In this document: piece after piece, positions 18,350-27,621 of the stretch | Layout of the letters: every line of letters starts with the position of its first letter | Position numbering within the stretch: position 1 is the first letter of the stretch | Source of the DNA: Planctobacterium marinum | GTDB taxonomy: Bacteria; Pseudomonadota; Gammaproteobacteria; Enterobacterales; Alteromonadaceae | Assembly: GCF_036322805.1 (NCBI RefSeq) | Contig: NZ_AP027272.1 | Coordinates: forward strand, 3,596,001 to 3,660,000 | DNA: 64,000 nt | Direction of reading: 5' to 3' | The notes under the pieces: model-generated | Seen by the model: the letters and a program-made list of their open reading frames with translations, nothing else | Databases searched by the model: none | Told to the model about the DNA's origin: nothing | Translations under genes and position numbers: made by a program

Positions 18350-19288
18350 TCAGGTTACTGAATGCGCTTCGTTTGCAGAAGCAACATCATGAATATTAAA
18401 AGATTGCGCACATTGGCGTGCGTACAAAACAGCCCCCTCTTCAGGCTCACTCAAAGGGGGCGAAATTTGTTTTGCCAGTTCGCTGGGCAGGTGCTCGGCA
18501 ATAAGTGGAGCAAGGCCGCCAATCAGACTAAACCTGGGTGGTGCCTTGCTCAAAAGCTTGGTGCACAAGGATGCTATATAACCGACGCCGCTTTGAATAA
18601 TGTTTGCAGCTGCCCTGTCACCACGCTCTGCCTGTAAAAAAACTAAGGGCGCCAATGCGGCAAACTCCTTAGGTGCCGCGTCAGCGAACCGCGTAATTAA
18701 TGCCTGTTCGTTTTCACACCCTGTAAATTCCTGAATGGCAGCGACCAGTTTAGAGTCAGGCTGCAGGCCACTTAGTGCCTCAAGGCAGTATTGCACGGCC
18801 GACAGTCCAAACCAGGCTCCACTGCCTTTATCCCCTAACAAAAATCCGTGCCCGCCCAAGGTCAAAGAGCCGTTGTCTGAAGCTACCAGGCCACAACTTC
18901 CGGTACCGATAATAATCACACCGCCCGCTTTACCCTTATGTGCTCCGAGACAGGCAATTTCTAAATCTGTGGTGAGATATGCCGCCTTAAAGGGATGCTG
19001 CCACGTGGTGATGAATTCTTCACTCAGTGTTTCCAGGTTAGCTCCCGCCAGGCCTAATCCAGCAATGACTCGACTGTCGTCAGACTTATCCAAGCCAGCT
19101 TCTTCGCGCGCTTGTAAATAAGCTGCCAGTACCGATTCTTGCGCTTTTTGTGTACCTCTCAGTAGATTTGCAGCTCCAGACAGACCTGTTCCAAGTGTTT
19201 TTCCCTGAGCATCCTGGATAATGGCGCGACACTTACTTCCACCACCATCCACCCCCAAATAAAGCGTTGGCCTATTTGTCAATTTCAC
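18350..19288 (-). CDS. nagK: N-acetylglucosamine kinase (BadF/BcrA ATPase family)
   Basis: A 312-residue ASKHA-fold kinase that phosphorylates GlcNAc at O6. The ATP phosphate-1 loop is LGVDGGGSKCRA (12-23), then IAGLGLAGAN, IIIGTGSCGLVA and GGHGFLLGDKGSGAW. It is the first gene of the nagK-nagB-nagA-nagP operon, with an operator just upstream. The start is not settled: GTG at 19288 lies only one base after GGGAG, while an in-frame TTG at 19282 lies seven bases after it, so TTG 19282 may be the real start. Confidence 0.93.
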   Translation of the reverse strand: MKLTNRPTLYLGVDGGGSKCRAIIQDAQGKTLGTGLSGAANLLRGTQKAQESVLAAYLQAREEAGLDKSDDSRVIAGLGLAGANLETLSEEFITTWQHPFKAAYLTTDLEIACLGAHKGKAGGVIIIGTGSCGLVASDNGSLTLGGHGFLLGDKGSGAWFGLSAVQYCLEALSGLQPDSKLVAAIQEFTGCENEQALITRFADAAPKEFAALAPLVFLQAERGDRAAANIIQSGVGYIASLCTKLLSKAPPRFSLIGGLAPLIAEHLPSELAKQISPPLSEPEEGAVLYARQCAQSFNIHDVASANEAHSVT

Positions 19289-19340
19289 TCTCCCGCTTGC
19301 TGATATCTATATTAAAAACAATCAAATCCTTCAAACCAGA

Positions 19341-19354
19341 TGACAACGCTGTCA
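19341..19354. promoter_or_regulatory. NagR-type operator before nagK
   Basis: TGACAACGCTGTCA, one base off the perfect palindrome found twice before the regulator gene. It lies 53 bases upstream of nagK, in the short gap after the hexosaminidase stop. Confidence 0.85.
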
Positions 19355-19375
19355 TTTTTGGACATAAAAAGAGCA

Positions 19376-21976
19376 TCATATCGCTCTCAAATCCAGTACT
19401 GTAATCGGACTGACTTTCATAATTTTCATTGCGTCCGCGCCTTGCTCGGCATCGGACTTTTGAACCGTGCGGCAACTTAATTGACTGGCCTTGCTTTCTT
19501 TTACCAGTCTTCCGGATACTTCAAACCAAGGCTGCTCGTCCAATCGACACTGTACCCCTAAACCTTGCCACAAGGTGTTCACTTTGATCCCCTCTGTCGA
19601 TTTACGCATTCCCGGCGGTGGTAGTCTGTAATTACCTCTGAACAACTTTTGCTCACTCATGTAGCCTGCAAGGGCAGCACTAAATCCCTGCCAGTCACGC
19701 AACTGCTGTTTGGATTGCGGCGTTTTATCTTGATAACTAAAGGTTTGAGCATCGCCGTACTGCACTTCCCAGTCCGCCTTGTGCCAGGCGCGCTCGGCAA
19801 AGGTTTGCAATCTCGGATACATTAAATACTCAAAGGTTTCAGGAGAACGCACTGCCTCGCTCCAGATTTGGCTTTGCATTCCGGCGATACCAGGTTGCGT
19901 ACCTTGGTTACTGGCGGTGTAACTGTGGCCCATACGGTCTGTCCACTGGCTGGCGTTAGCGGCCAGGTTGTCCGGCATAAACTGGAAGACTTTGACACTA
20001 TCGGTATTTTTCGATGCCCAATAATAACCGGTTTCTTTGGGGTGATTGGCATAAGGAAAATCGAAGTACAATACATCTGGATGAGAAAGCACGGTTTTCC
20101 ATCCTTGTTCATCAAAGGCTTTAACCAGTTCGTGTCCGTTCCAATAGAGGGTATCCCAAACATTCACCTGATGCTGCTTACCTGCTTCCAGCTCCAGAAC
20201 CTTGTGCATTCCATCACTCCAGCCGGCAGCGATAAGACCGTGCTTTTCAATAATGTCGATTACCCGAGTCAAAAACATCGGTTTTAAATCTTGAACACTA
20301 TTAATAGTGTCATCGGTTTCAATCAGAGTTTGACACACCGGCGAGTTCACCCAGGCCCCGGCGGTTTCATCAGCGCCTATGTGATAAGTGGACAGCGGCG
20401 CATTAACGGCTTTATGCATGGCTTTTACTTTGCCAATTACGGTGTCAATAAAGTGATAGGTAGACTCCTGGCAGGGGTTCACCGTATTGTCATGGTAAAA
20501 CTGTACTGAGCTGTATTGGGTGTCATCGGCAAAATCACTGAGCAAAAACTCTTCTGCAGCGGCGAGGTTTTCCTGCTTTTTGTATTTGCGATATCGCGCT
20601 TCCATAGCTTTGACAGCGGCTCGTGCATGGCCAGGTAGATCAAAGGAAGGAATTATTTCAATATGACGCTCATGGGCATATTGCAATAAGGCCTGATATT
20701 CTGAGACTGTTAAATAACCATTTACTGCACTATTTTTGTGGGGGCCACTGCCTAGTTGCGGTAAAAGACAGCTGTCTTCTTGTGGGTCAAAACATCTGAA
20801 GCCACCGATTTCAGTCAACTCGGGAAGACCCGGGATCTGTAAACGCCAACCTTCGTCATCGGCAAGGTGCAGGTGTAACTTGTTTAACTTCAAATAAAAC
20901 ATCTGATCCAGCAAGCGATACAGTACCTGTTTACCCAAAAAATTTCGGGATAAATCCACATGCACGCCGCGGAACTCGTAACGCGGCTCATCCTGAATAT
21001 CAACCAGAGGCAGCACCGAGCCTTGTTTTGCCAATAACTGGTAAAATGACACCATACCGTGTTGCAGCCCTTTTCTGTCGGCCGCTTCAATATTGATGCC
21101 CTTATTTTCAATCTGTAAACGGTAGGCAGATTCAGCTAACTCATTATTGAGCTTCAAGGTTAAAGGCACACCATTTTGAGTGGTTGCTATGTTCGCTTTT
21201 TGAAATAGTTCCTGTATTACCCTGTCTTCAGTAAACTCTTGCCAATTTACCTTTATGCCAGTGTCGAGAGATAGCGTTTCAGCGGTATTCCACTCGGCCT
21301 TTTTAACCTGCGGGATGATTCTTGGCGTCACGCTGCTGTGCGGTGTCTCAGCTTTTTCCGGCTCAGCTTGAAGCGTTTGATAATGTTGATATAACCAGGT
21401 GGCATCTGCCAGCGGCAAGTTATCTTCAGGGTTTCGGCGCCATTGCTGCTCGCTTTCAAAAGGCAGCAAATGTGGCATCACTTGCAAGCCAGTGTATTTA
21501 TCGATTTCCGGTATCGTAGATTGCACCACCAGCGGCCCTTCAGTATCAGACACCAAAAAATAGTTGGGCATAACATCAGAATGTGCGGCATGCCAGAAAG
21601 CCGCCTTAAATTGGATATCAACTGCGGTGCCATCGGAAAACTCATTACCTCTGAACAAGACCTGGTGCAAATCACCATTGATATGTTCTATATCAAGCTG
21701 CGGATGGTTGTCCCATTTTATGGGCGCAATATGGCTGAAATACAGTGCAAAGGGTTCACTGGTGACAGACTCCGGCAAAGAAAAACGCAATTTACCGGTA
21801 AAACAATCGCCAGAAAACAAGGCTTTACAGTCCTGGTTGTCGAGATTAGACAACACCTGGTAGTTAACCTGAATAGCATCTGCAAGCTGAGTTAATGACA
21901 TGGCTTTGGCATTCACTTCGTTGCCCAGAATGGCCAGAATCCCAAATAAACTAATAGCTAAACCGCGCAATCTCAT
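19376..21976 (-). CDS. hex: Exported beta-N-acetylhexosaminidase, GH20 family
   Basis: This enzyme removes terminal GlcNAc from chitin oligomers, using the substrate acetamido group as nucleophile. The 866-residue protein has an N-terminal signal-like segment (1-25), a chitobiase-type carbohydrate-binding N-terminal domain, a GH20b domain (about 215-330), and the catalytic barrel from FRGVHVDLSRNF at 335. The catalytic pair is Asp536-Glu537 in HIGADET. The C-terminal part (about 770-866) is a beta-sandwich typical of chitobiases. It is probably periplasmic or outer-membrane associated. It lies between the TonB receptor and nagK; no own operator was seen upstream. Confidence 0.93.
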   Translation of the reverse strand: MRLRGLAISLFGILAILGNEVNAKAMSLTQLADAIQVNYQVLSNLDNQDCKALFSGDCFTGKLRFSLPESVTSEPFALYFSHIAPIKWDNHPQLDIEHINGDLHQVLFRGNEFSDGTAVDIQFKAAFWHAAHSDVMPNYFLVSDTEGPLVVQSTIPEIDKYTGLQVMPHLLPFESEQQWRRNPEDNLPLADATWLYQHYQTLQAEPEKAETPHSSVTPRIIPQVKKAEWNTAETLSLDTGIKVNWQEFTEDRVIQELFQKANIATTQNGVPLTLKLNNELAESAYRLQIENKGINIEAADRKGLQHGMVSFYQLLAKQGSVLPLVDIQDEPRYEFRGVHVDLSRNFLGKQVLYRLLDQMFYLKLNKLHLHLADDEGWRLQIPGLPELTEIGGFRCFDPQEDSCLLPQLGSGPHKNSAVNGYLTVSEYQALLQYAHERHIEIIPSFDLPGHARAAVKAMEARYRKYKKQENLAAAEEFLLSDFADDTQYSSVQFYHDNTVNPCQESTYHFIDTVIGKVKAMHKAVNAPLSTYHIGADETAGAWVNSPVCQTLIETDDTINSVQDLKPMFLTRVIDIIEKHGLIAAGWSDGMHKVLELEAGKQHQVNVWDTLYWNGHELVKAFDEQGWKTVLSHPDVLYFDFPYANHPKETGYYWASKNTDSVKVFQFMPDNLAANASQWTDRMGHSYTASNQGTQPGIAGMQSQIWSEAVRSPETFEYLMYPRLQTFAERAWHKADWEVQYGDAQTFSYQDKTPQSKQQLRDWQGFSAALAGYMSEQKLFRGNYRLPPPGMRKSTEGIKVNTLWQGLGVQCRLDEQPWFEVSGRLVKESKASQLSCRTVQKSDAEQGADAMKIMKVSPITVLDLRAI

Positions 21977-22009
21977 TAACTGTAACCTTTAAATATTCAA
22001 AACTTACTT

Positions 22010-22046
22010 TAAAAATCTGGCCCAACAACCCCCGCTGCCGGGCCAG
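22010..22046 (-). terminator. Probable terminator after the TonB receptor gene
   Basis: On the minus strand, stem TGGCCC/GGGCCA with a 16-base loop is followed by GATTTTTAAA. The long loop makes this weaker than the other terminators; partial read-through into the hexosaminidase gene is possible. Confidence 0.5.
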
Positions 22047-22103
22047 CAACACACAATGTCAGTGTCATTTATATCCCTATAAAATCAACCAGACAGACAC
22101 ACT

Positions 22104-24779
22104 TTAGAACTTAAAGCTGGCTCCTGCGTAAAAGCGTCGGCCATTGGCACTTTGGGTACCACCCACGCGATGACCATCTGTGGCACGCTCGTAGTAGTTC
22201 TCCCAAATTTCATCGGTGATATTTAACGCTTCAAATTTCAGGCTGATCTCTTCTGTCACGTTCCAGCTGAACTGAGCGTCTAACTGGGATTGATCATCGC
22301 GATAGCGATTGCCAAATTCAGTGACGGCAAGGAAGTACTCTGAACGATAGGTATAGTTCAAACGCGCACTATAAATGTCGTTTTCATAATAAACGCCAGC
22401 GTTATAGGACTCTCTGGAGTTAAACGGCAAGCCAATCAGGTTGCCGCCGTCTTTAATATCACTTACATCATTGTAGGTGAAGTTAACGTAACCACCGAAG
22501 CCATTGTCCCAGGCGTGCTGCAGTTGTACTTCAATACCTTCAACTGTCGCCGTACCGGCATTGATTGGCGTGTTAAGCTGGTTGATTTGAACACCATTGA
22601 CCTCTGCAGCGACAATTTTAGATATCACGATATCTGATAAGTCTTTGGCGAACATGGTGGCAGAGAACAACGAAGCATCGCTGAAATACCACTCAAGACC
22701 AAACTCAAAGCTTGTAGCACGTTCAGGTTTCAAATCTGGATTACCCGCCGAACCTGAGCTGGTTTCAGGCGTCAGGTTGTAAGATGCAGACAACTGGAAC
22801 GGTGTAGGACGAGCAATAGACTTGCCTGCCGCAGCCCGCAATACCAGATCATCGGTGAGGTCATAAGACAAGTTCAAGCTGGGTAACCAGGCGGAGTAAT
22901 CACCAGAGCGAGTTAGCGCTGAGCCATCGGCCAGATCATAACCGTTAGAGTCTTGATCAGTACTCACGTAACGCAAACCGACATTACCACGTAGATTTTC
23001 ATCTTCGAAATTTGCCATGGTATAAAGCGCAGTGATGTCTTCTTTCACCTCGTACGACGCGTCACTTAAGAACACATCATTATTACGGCACAGTCCAGTT
23101 TCGCCACCAGTACACTCAGCAACGGCATATAGTGCGTTATACATTGCATCTCTGTCTGGCATGAAATAAGAAGCGGCAACACCATTAGTATTGCTGTGAG
23201 AAACATTTACCATGTCACCTGACCAAAACTGACTTGCAGGACCTAAGCTGCCCTCTCCTACTGCCGCCAGATTATTAAGACTGGTGCGGTAACGGTCTTG
23301 TGTGAAAGAACGGTCGCGTAACTTAATACCAGACTTGATGCTGGTAACGGCGCCCAAATTGACTTCATGAGTGTAATCCAACTGCAGATAGTTCTCTTTA
23401 TCTTCAGAGATATTGGCCTGGTCGAAAATACCACCCAACCACATTTCGTCGCCCGGATTTTGCAACCAGGGGCTAGGGCCGGTGAAATCAATGTAAGGAT
23501 TAGTACCACCCGGATTATAAAAATCAAAGGCAGCGCGTGGATCAGTGTGATCTACCCAGAACTCGGTAAAGAAGTCATTGTTAGTACCTTCACCTACAGT
23601 ACGACCGATTTGCCAATGCAACTTGCCTGACTCAGTGTTGTAATTACCTTCAAAATCCAACAATTCAGTAGAGGCTTCTGAGCCATCACGGAAGATATTA
23701 TCGTAAGCGATGTGACGGGCCCAACCTAGACGGTTATCCACGCCAAATACTTGTAAACTCTCAACAACAGCGTCGCTGTTTACTGTACCTGGGTTAGGAT
23801 TATCTCCCATTGCAAACAAGCCCCGGAAAGGAATACCAATTAAGTTTGAATTCACGTTATCAGCTTTCAGCGTCGAGCTAAGATAATGTAGAGTTAAATC
23901 CAGGTCGTCACTTGGTGCCCATTGAGCGGTAATATCGTAACCAATGCGCTCGCGGTCTTGTTCAAACAATGCTGAGCCCATACCCCAAGGTAAAGCGCCT
24001 TTTTGCGATGCCCCCGCAGGTGCTTCAAGAGCGGGTTCGATGCGGTCAACCGTTGGACCAAACCAACCGAAGTCTTCGTTAGTTTCACGACGAACCGAAC
24101 GCTCCTGGAAAGAAGCGGAAACTAATACACCAAAAGTCTCTGCGTCGTTTTTCCAGCTGTATAGCCCAGAAAAAGAAGGATCTGTATCCTCAGATAAATC
24201 ATTGTACTGTGCTTCAACGGAGGCTTGCATGGTACCAGACTCCAGGTCCAAAGGCTTACGAGTGCGCAGAATAACAGTACCGCCAATCGCACCTTCATCA
24301 ATGTCAGCTTGTGCTGATTTGTACACTTCTAATCCGGCTACCATCTCAGAAGCCAGCATTTCAAAGTTGAAGTTACGGCCTGCGGTATCCAGAACAAACC
24401 ATTGAGCAGTGCCCACAGCCTGACCGTTGATCAAGGTCAGGTTTTGATCTGGTCTTGAACCACGAATGGTAACACTCTGTCCTTCACCAAAGTCGCGATC
24501 AATAGTGATACCGGGAATACGAGACAATGACTCTGCCACGTTTTTATCAGGGAACTTACCAATGTCTTCGGCATTGATCGCATCAACAATGGCGTTAGAA
24601 AAGCGCTTGGCATTGATATTGGCTTTTTGACTACCGCGGATACCGGTAACCTGGATAGTTTCGACATTATCGGCCGCTTCTTCCTGCGCAAATGCAGGTT
24701 GGGCCACCAGACTCAAGGAGCCAGCAGCAAGCGCCACCTTAATGCCATAAGACAGCCTGTTAAGATTGGTTGTGTTCAT
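22104..24779 (-). CDS. TonB-dependent outer-membrane receptor of the GlcNAc/chitin-oligomer regulon
   Basis: An 891-residue outer-membrane barrel. The signal peptide ends AQPAFAQ (about residue 31); a TonB box follows as ETIQVTGI. The plug has NVAESLSRIPGITIDRDFGEG and VTIRGSRPDQNLTLINGQAV. The barrel ends in aromatic FYAGASFKF, the usual assembly signal. Its placement, flanked by the nag operators and the hexosaminidase, suggests uptake of chito-oligosaccharides or GlcNAc; that is inference. ATG 24779 follows GAGGAACGGGGAA. Two perfect operators lie between it and the divergent regulator gene. Confidence 0.93.
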   Translation of the reverse strand: MNTTNLNRLSYGIKVALAAGSLSLVAQPAFAQEEAADNVETIQVTGIRGSQKANINAKRFSNAIVDAINAEDIGKFPDKNVAESLSRIPGITIDRDFGEGQSVTIRGSRPDQNLTLINGQAVGTAQWFVLDTAGRNFNFEMLASEMVAGLEVYKSAQADIDEGAIGGTVILRTRKPLDLESGTMQASVEAQYNDLSEDTDPSFSGLYSWKNDAETFGVLVSASFQERSVRRETNEDFGWFGPTVDRIEPALEAPAGASQKGALPWGMGSALFEQDRERIGYDITAQWAPSDDLDLTLHYLSSTLKADNVNSNLIGIPFRGLFAMGDNPNPGTVNSDAVVESLQVFGVDNRLGWARHIAYDNIFRDGSEASTELLDFEGNYNTESGKLHWQIGRTVGEGTNNDFFTEFWVDHTDPRAAFDFYNPGGTNPYIDFTGPSPWLQNPGDEMWLGGIFDQANISEDKENYLQLDYTHEVNLGAVTSIKSGIKLRDRSFTQDRYRTSLNNLAAVGEGSLGPASQFWSGDMVNVSHSNTNGVAASYFMPDRDAMYNALYAVAECTGGETGLCRNNDVFLSDASYEVKEDITALYTMANFEDENLRGNVGLRYVSTDQDSNGYDLADGSALTRSGDYSAWLPSLNLSYDLTDDLVLRAAAGKSIARPTPFQLSASYNLTPETSSGSAGNPDLKPERATSFEFGLEWYFSDASLFSATMFAKDLSDIVISKIVAAEVNGVQINQLNTPINAGTATVEGIEVQLQHAWDNGFGGYVNFTYNDVSDIKDGGNLIGLPFNSRESYNAGVYYENDIYSARLNYTYRSEYFLAVTEFGNRYRDDQSQLDAQFSWNVTEEISLKFEALNITDEIWENYYERATDGHRVGGTQSANGRRFYAGASFKF

Positions 24780-24804
24780 TTCCCCGTTCCTCTGTTTATC
24801 ATTT

Positions 24805-24818
24805 TGACAACGTTGTCA
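24805..24818. promoter_or_regulatory. NagR-type operator, proximal to the TonB receptor
   Basis: TGACAACGTTGTCA, a perfect 14-base palindrome, 26 bases from the receptor start codon. The same palindrome recurs 78 bases away. The central CG fits LacI-family operators. Confidence 0.88.
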
Positions 24819-24882
24819 TTTCGATTTAAAAAATTATGACTCGGTCGTCTCTTGGCTTCCTGTTAAAACTGCTAAAAAGGAA

Positions 24883-24896
24883 TGACAACGTTGTCA
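24883..24896. promoter_or_regulatory. NagR-type operator, second copy in the divergent region
   Basis: TGACAACGTTGTCA, identical to the copy at 24805-24818 and 148 bases before the regulator start. The 78-base centre distance would allow looping or separate control of the two directions. Confidence 0.88.
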
Positions 24897-25043
24897 ATTT
24901 CCCGTAACATTAATCTAACATTTTTAGCTTTGCAACCATTTAATTGCTTTTTTTTTAGCTAAGTCGTTACAATCCGTTTACAAAACTGCTGTAACAGTAG
25001 TACCTATAAGCATTGCAAAGCGAATACGCATTCAGGGGATTTT

Positions 25044-26072
25044 TTGAAAGCTACAATAAAAGACGTCGCAAAACTGGCCGGCGTATCCATAAAAACAGTA
25101 TCCCGAGTTATCAATAAGGAAGATTCAGTTAAGCCTGATACCGAAAGTAAGGTTCAGGCTGCGATTGCAGAGTTGAACTATCAACCCAATAGCTCGGCCC
25201 GAAATCTCGCCGCCACACAATCTTTTGCTATTGGTTATATCTACGATAACCCCAACGCCTATTATGTAATTGATATGCAAAATGGCATACTGAAAGAGTG
25301 CCTCAGCAATGGTTTTGAATTGATTATTCACCCCTGCGACGCTTCCAATGAGCATATCGTGAATGAAGTCAAAGACATGGTGCGTCGCTCGCAGCTTGCG
25401 GGTTTAGTGCTGTCACCGCCCCTCTCAGAAATGCCGGAAGTTCTTTCTGCGCTGGATGAGATTAACATGCAATACGTGCGAATTTTGTCTGGCGCCAATG
25501 ACAAAAAAACCGGCGGGCCTTGCGTGCTGATAAATGACCGAAGTGCCAGTGAAAAGATCACAGAGCATCTCATCAGCGTTGCCCACAAACGCATCGGTTT
25601 TATAACCGGGGACAAGGATCACCAATCCACGGATGAACGATTGCAAGGTTATAAATCGGCATTGAATAAACACCAACTGAAAGCAGATAAATCCCTCATT
25701 ATTGATGGCAGATATTCTTTTGAAGCGGGCGTAGAAGGCGCTAAACAGCTGTTATCGTTAAAGCAGCCACCGAGTGCGATCTTTGCCTGTAATGATGAAA
25801 TTGCGGCCGGCGCCTTGTTCGCAGCGAGACTGATGAATTTTGATGTACCAAAAGACGTGGCTATCGCTGGTTTTGAGGACAACCCATTTTCTCGCCAAAC
25901 CTGGCCCAAGCTCACTACTGCAGCCCAGCCCACCAGTCTGATAGCAAGGCAGGCCACTTCCCTGCTAATTCGCACTATAAAAAACAAGCGCAAGGGCGAT
26001 AAAGAAAAAATAGACAATCAATATTTCGAACCAGAACTTGTGGTAAGGGAATCGACAAAAATAAGCGAATAA
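25044..26072 (+). CDS. nagR: LacI-family transcription regulator, probable NagR
   Basis: A 342-residue repressor. The N-terminal helix-turn-helix is ATIKDVAKLAGVSIKTVSRV (3-22), followed by the hinge helix NSSARNLA, then a periplasmic-binding-protein-like ligand domain (about 60-335) with IAGFEDNPFSRQTWPKLTT near the end. The start is TTG after CAGGGGAT. Two perfect palindromic operators lie upstream and a third lies before nagK, so it probably represses both units and may regulate itself. Known NagR proteins of this type respond to GlcNAc-6-P or GlcN-6-P; the effector here is not shown by sequence. Confidence 0.9.
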   Translation: MKATIKDVAKLAGVSIKTVSRVINKEDSVKPDTESKVQAAIAELNYQPNSSARNLAATQSFAIGYIYDNPNAYYVIDMQNGILKECLSNGFELIIHPCDASNEHIVNEVKDMVRRSQLAGLVLSPPLSEMPEVLSALDEINMQYVRILSGANDKKTGGPCVLINDRSASEKITEHLISVAHKRIGFITGDKDHQSTDERLQGYKSALNKHQLKADKSLIIDGRYSFEAGVEGAKQLLSLKQPPSAIFACNDEIAAGALFAARLMNFDVPKDVAIAGFEDNPFSRQTWPKLTTAAQPTSLIARQATSLLIRTIKNKRKGDKEKIDNQYFEPELVVRESTKISE

Positions 26073-26084
26073 CGGCGAAAAACT

Positions 26085-27563
26085 ATGATCAATTCAATTC
26101 TCATTGTAGGTGGCGGCACTGCCGGATGGATGACAGCCCTCTATCTGTCTTCCAGACTACCTACTGGTGTTAGTATCTCATTGGTGGAATCACAGGATAT
26201 CGGCACGGTGGGCGTCGGTGAAGGCTCCACGCCGTATCTCAAACAGTTTTTTGATAGTTTGGATATCCCGGAAAAAGAATGGATGGCGCAAACCGACGCT
26301 ACATATAAGTCGGGGATCCGCTTTGATGACTGGAGCCATGAATCTGGTTATGAAAGCTACTTTCACCCCTTTTTCAATGAGTTTGATAAAAAGCCTGCTG
26401 AAATGTTTTTCTATAACTGCGGGTTACGACGACGTGGTTTCGAAGCTAACGCCAACCCCGATAATTATTTTACGGCAGCATACATAGCCGAACGCTTCAA
26501 AAGCCCTGTATTGGCACAAGCGCCAGATATACAGGTAGATTATGCCTATCATTTTGATGCCACTAAATTAGGGCACTTTCTGAGAGACAAGGCCAAGTCC
26601 AATGGGGTGAAACACCATGTGGCCAATGTCACCAGTGTCGGAACCGACAGCAAGGGAAAATTGAAAAGTGTAATGACAGATACCGGGCTTAAACTGGTAG
26701 CCAACTTCTTTGTGGACTGTTCGGGATTTCAATCTCTGTTGGCACAAAAAACCTTGAAGCGAAAATTTGTCAGTTATAGCGACGTGTTATTTAATGACGC
26801 AGCGGTAGCTATTCAAACGCCGACGAAATCGCCCCATAAGTTCAAAGCACAAACTCGCTCGCTGGCATTGAAAAATGGCTGGATGTGGCAAATTCCCCTT
26901 ACCTCGCGTTGGGGAAATGGTTATGTATATAGTTCGCGACATACCACAGCAAAAGACGCGGAAGATGAGCTAAAACAGACATTGGGACTCTCGCCAAATG
27001 CCGAAGTTGAAGCACGGCATTTGAAAATGAAGGTAGGTCGCCTGGAGGAGCATTGGGGCGGAAACTGTGTGGCTATCGGACTCTCTCAGGGATTTATCGA
27101 ACCTCTGGAGGCTACCGCCTTAATGTTGGTACAGTTCGCCATTCAAAATCTATCTTTGATTCTGGAGTCAGGTAGCTTCTCTGGCCACGACATGATGCGC
27201 TACAACAAAGAGATGAATCGCTTGTTTGACGGCGTAAAGGACTATGTGTCCTTGCATTACATATTAAATTCCCGAAAAGACTCTCAATACTGGGTTGACG
27301 CGCGGGAAGAAACGATTGTGTCAGACAATATTAAGTACCTGTTGAAAGCCTGGGATAGAGGTGAAGACTTTGAGGCTGCGTTGAAAGTCATCGAAGAAGA
27401 CCTGGTTTATTTGCGCCCCTCTTGGTATTGCATTTTATCGGGTATGGGCCGTCATCCTGAACGACTGCAGCCCACGGTAAAAGCCGGGCCGGTTAAAGTA
27501 TCTATGGATTATTGTCAGCGTATCACAGATAAGTATTTTCCGGATTATTCTATAACCCCGTGA
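26085..27563 (+). CDS. Flavin-dependent tryptophan halogenase family protein
   Basis: A 492-residue FAD enzyme. The dinucleotide loop is GGGTAGW (9-15); GVGEGSTP follows at 43-50. Lys75 in TYKSGIRF is the expected catalytic lysine that forms the halogenating species, and the hallmark W-x-W-x-I-P appears as GWMWQIPL near 264-271. These features suggest a working halogenase. The substrate is unknown; homologues often stand next to TonB-receptor and sugar-uptake genes, away from any antibiotic pathway. It starts 13 bases after the regulator stop, so the two are probably co-transcribed. No flavin reductase gene is nearby. Confidence 0.88.
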   Translation: MINSILIVGGGTAGWMTALYLSSRLPTGVSISLVESQDIGTVGVGEGSTPYLKQFFDSLDIPEKEWMAQTDATYKSGIRFDDWSHESGYESYFHPFFNEFDKKPAEMFFYNCGLRRRGFEANANPDNYFTAAYIAERFKSPVLAQAPDIQVDYAYHFDATKLGHFLRDKAKSNGVKHHVANVTSVGTDSKGKLKSVMTDTGLKLVANFFVDCSGFQSLLAQKTLKRKFVSYSDVLFNDAAVAIQTPTKSPHKFKAQTRSLALKNGWMWQIPLTSRWGNGYVYSSRHTTAKDAEDELKQTLGLSPNAEVEARHLKMKVGRLEEHWGGNCVAIGLSQGFIEPLEATALMLVQFAIQNLSLILESGSFSGHDMMRYNKEMNRLFDGVKDYVSLHYILNSRKDSQYWVDAREETIVSDNIKYLLKAWDRGEDFEAALKVIEEDLVYLRPSWYCILSGMGRHPERLQPTVKAGPVKVSMDYCQRITDKYFPDYSITP

Positions 27564-27621
27564 ACATGATAATATGCCTGCAGTGTTAGTTTATGCAGTA
27601 TCAATTTAATTGGAGTAAAAT

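Noticed and set aside
22057-22073. Possible NagR operator upstream of the hexosaminidase (AATGTCA-G-TGTCATT)
   Set aside because: The spacing between half-sites is three bases too short, and one half carries a mismatch.
23944-24405. Long plus-strand frames antisense to the TonB receptor, and similar ones over the hexosaminidase (21443-21895)
   Set aside because: They mirror strongly conserved coding frames and show no motif or ribosome site.
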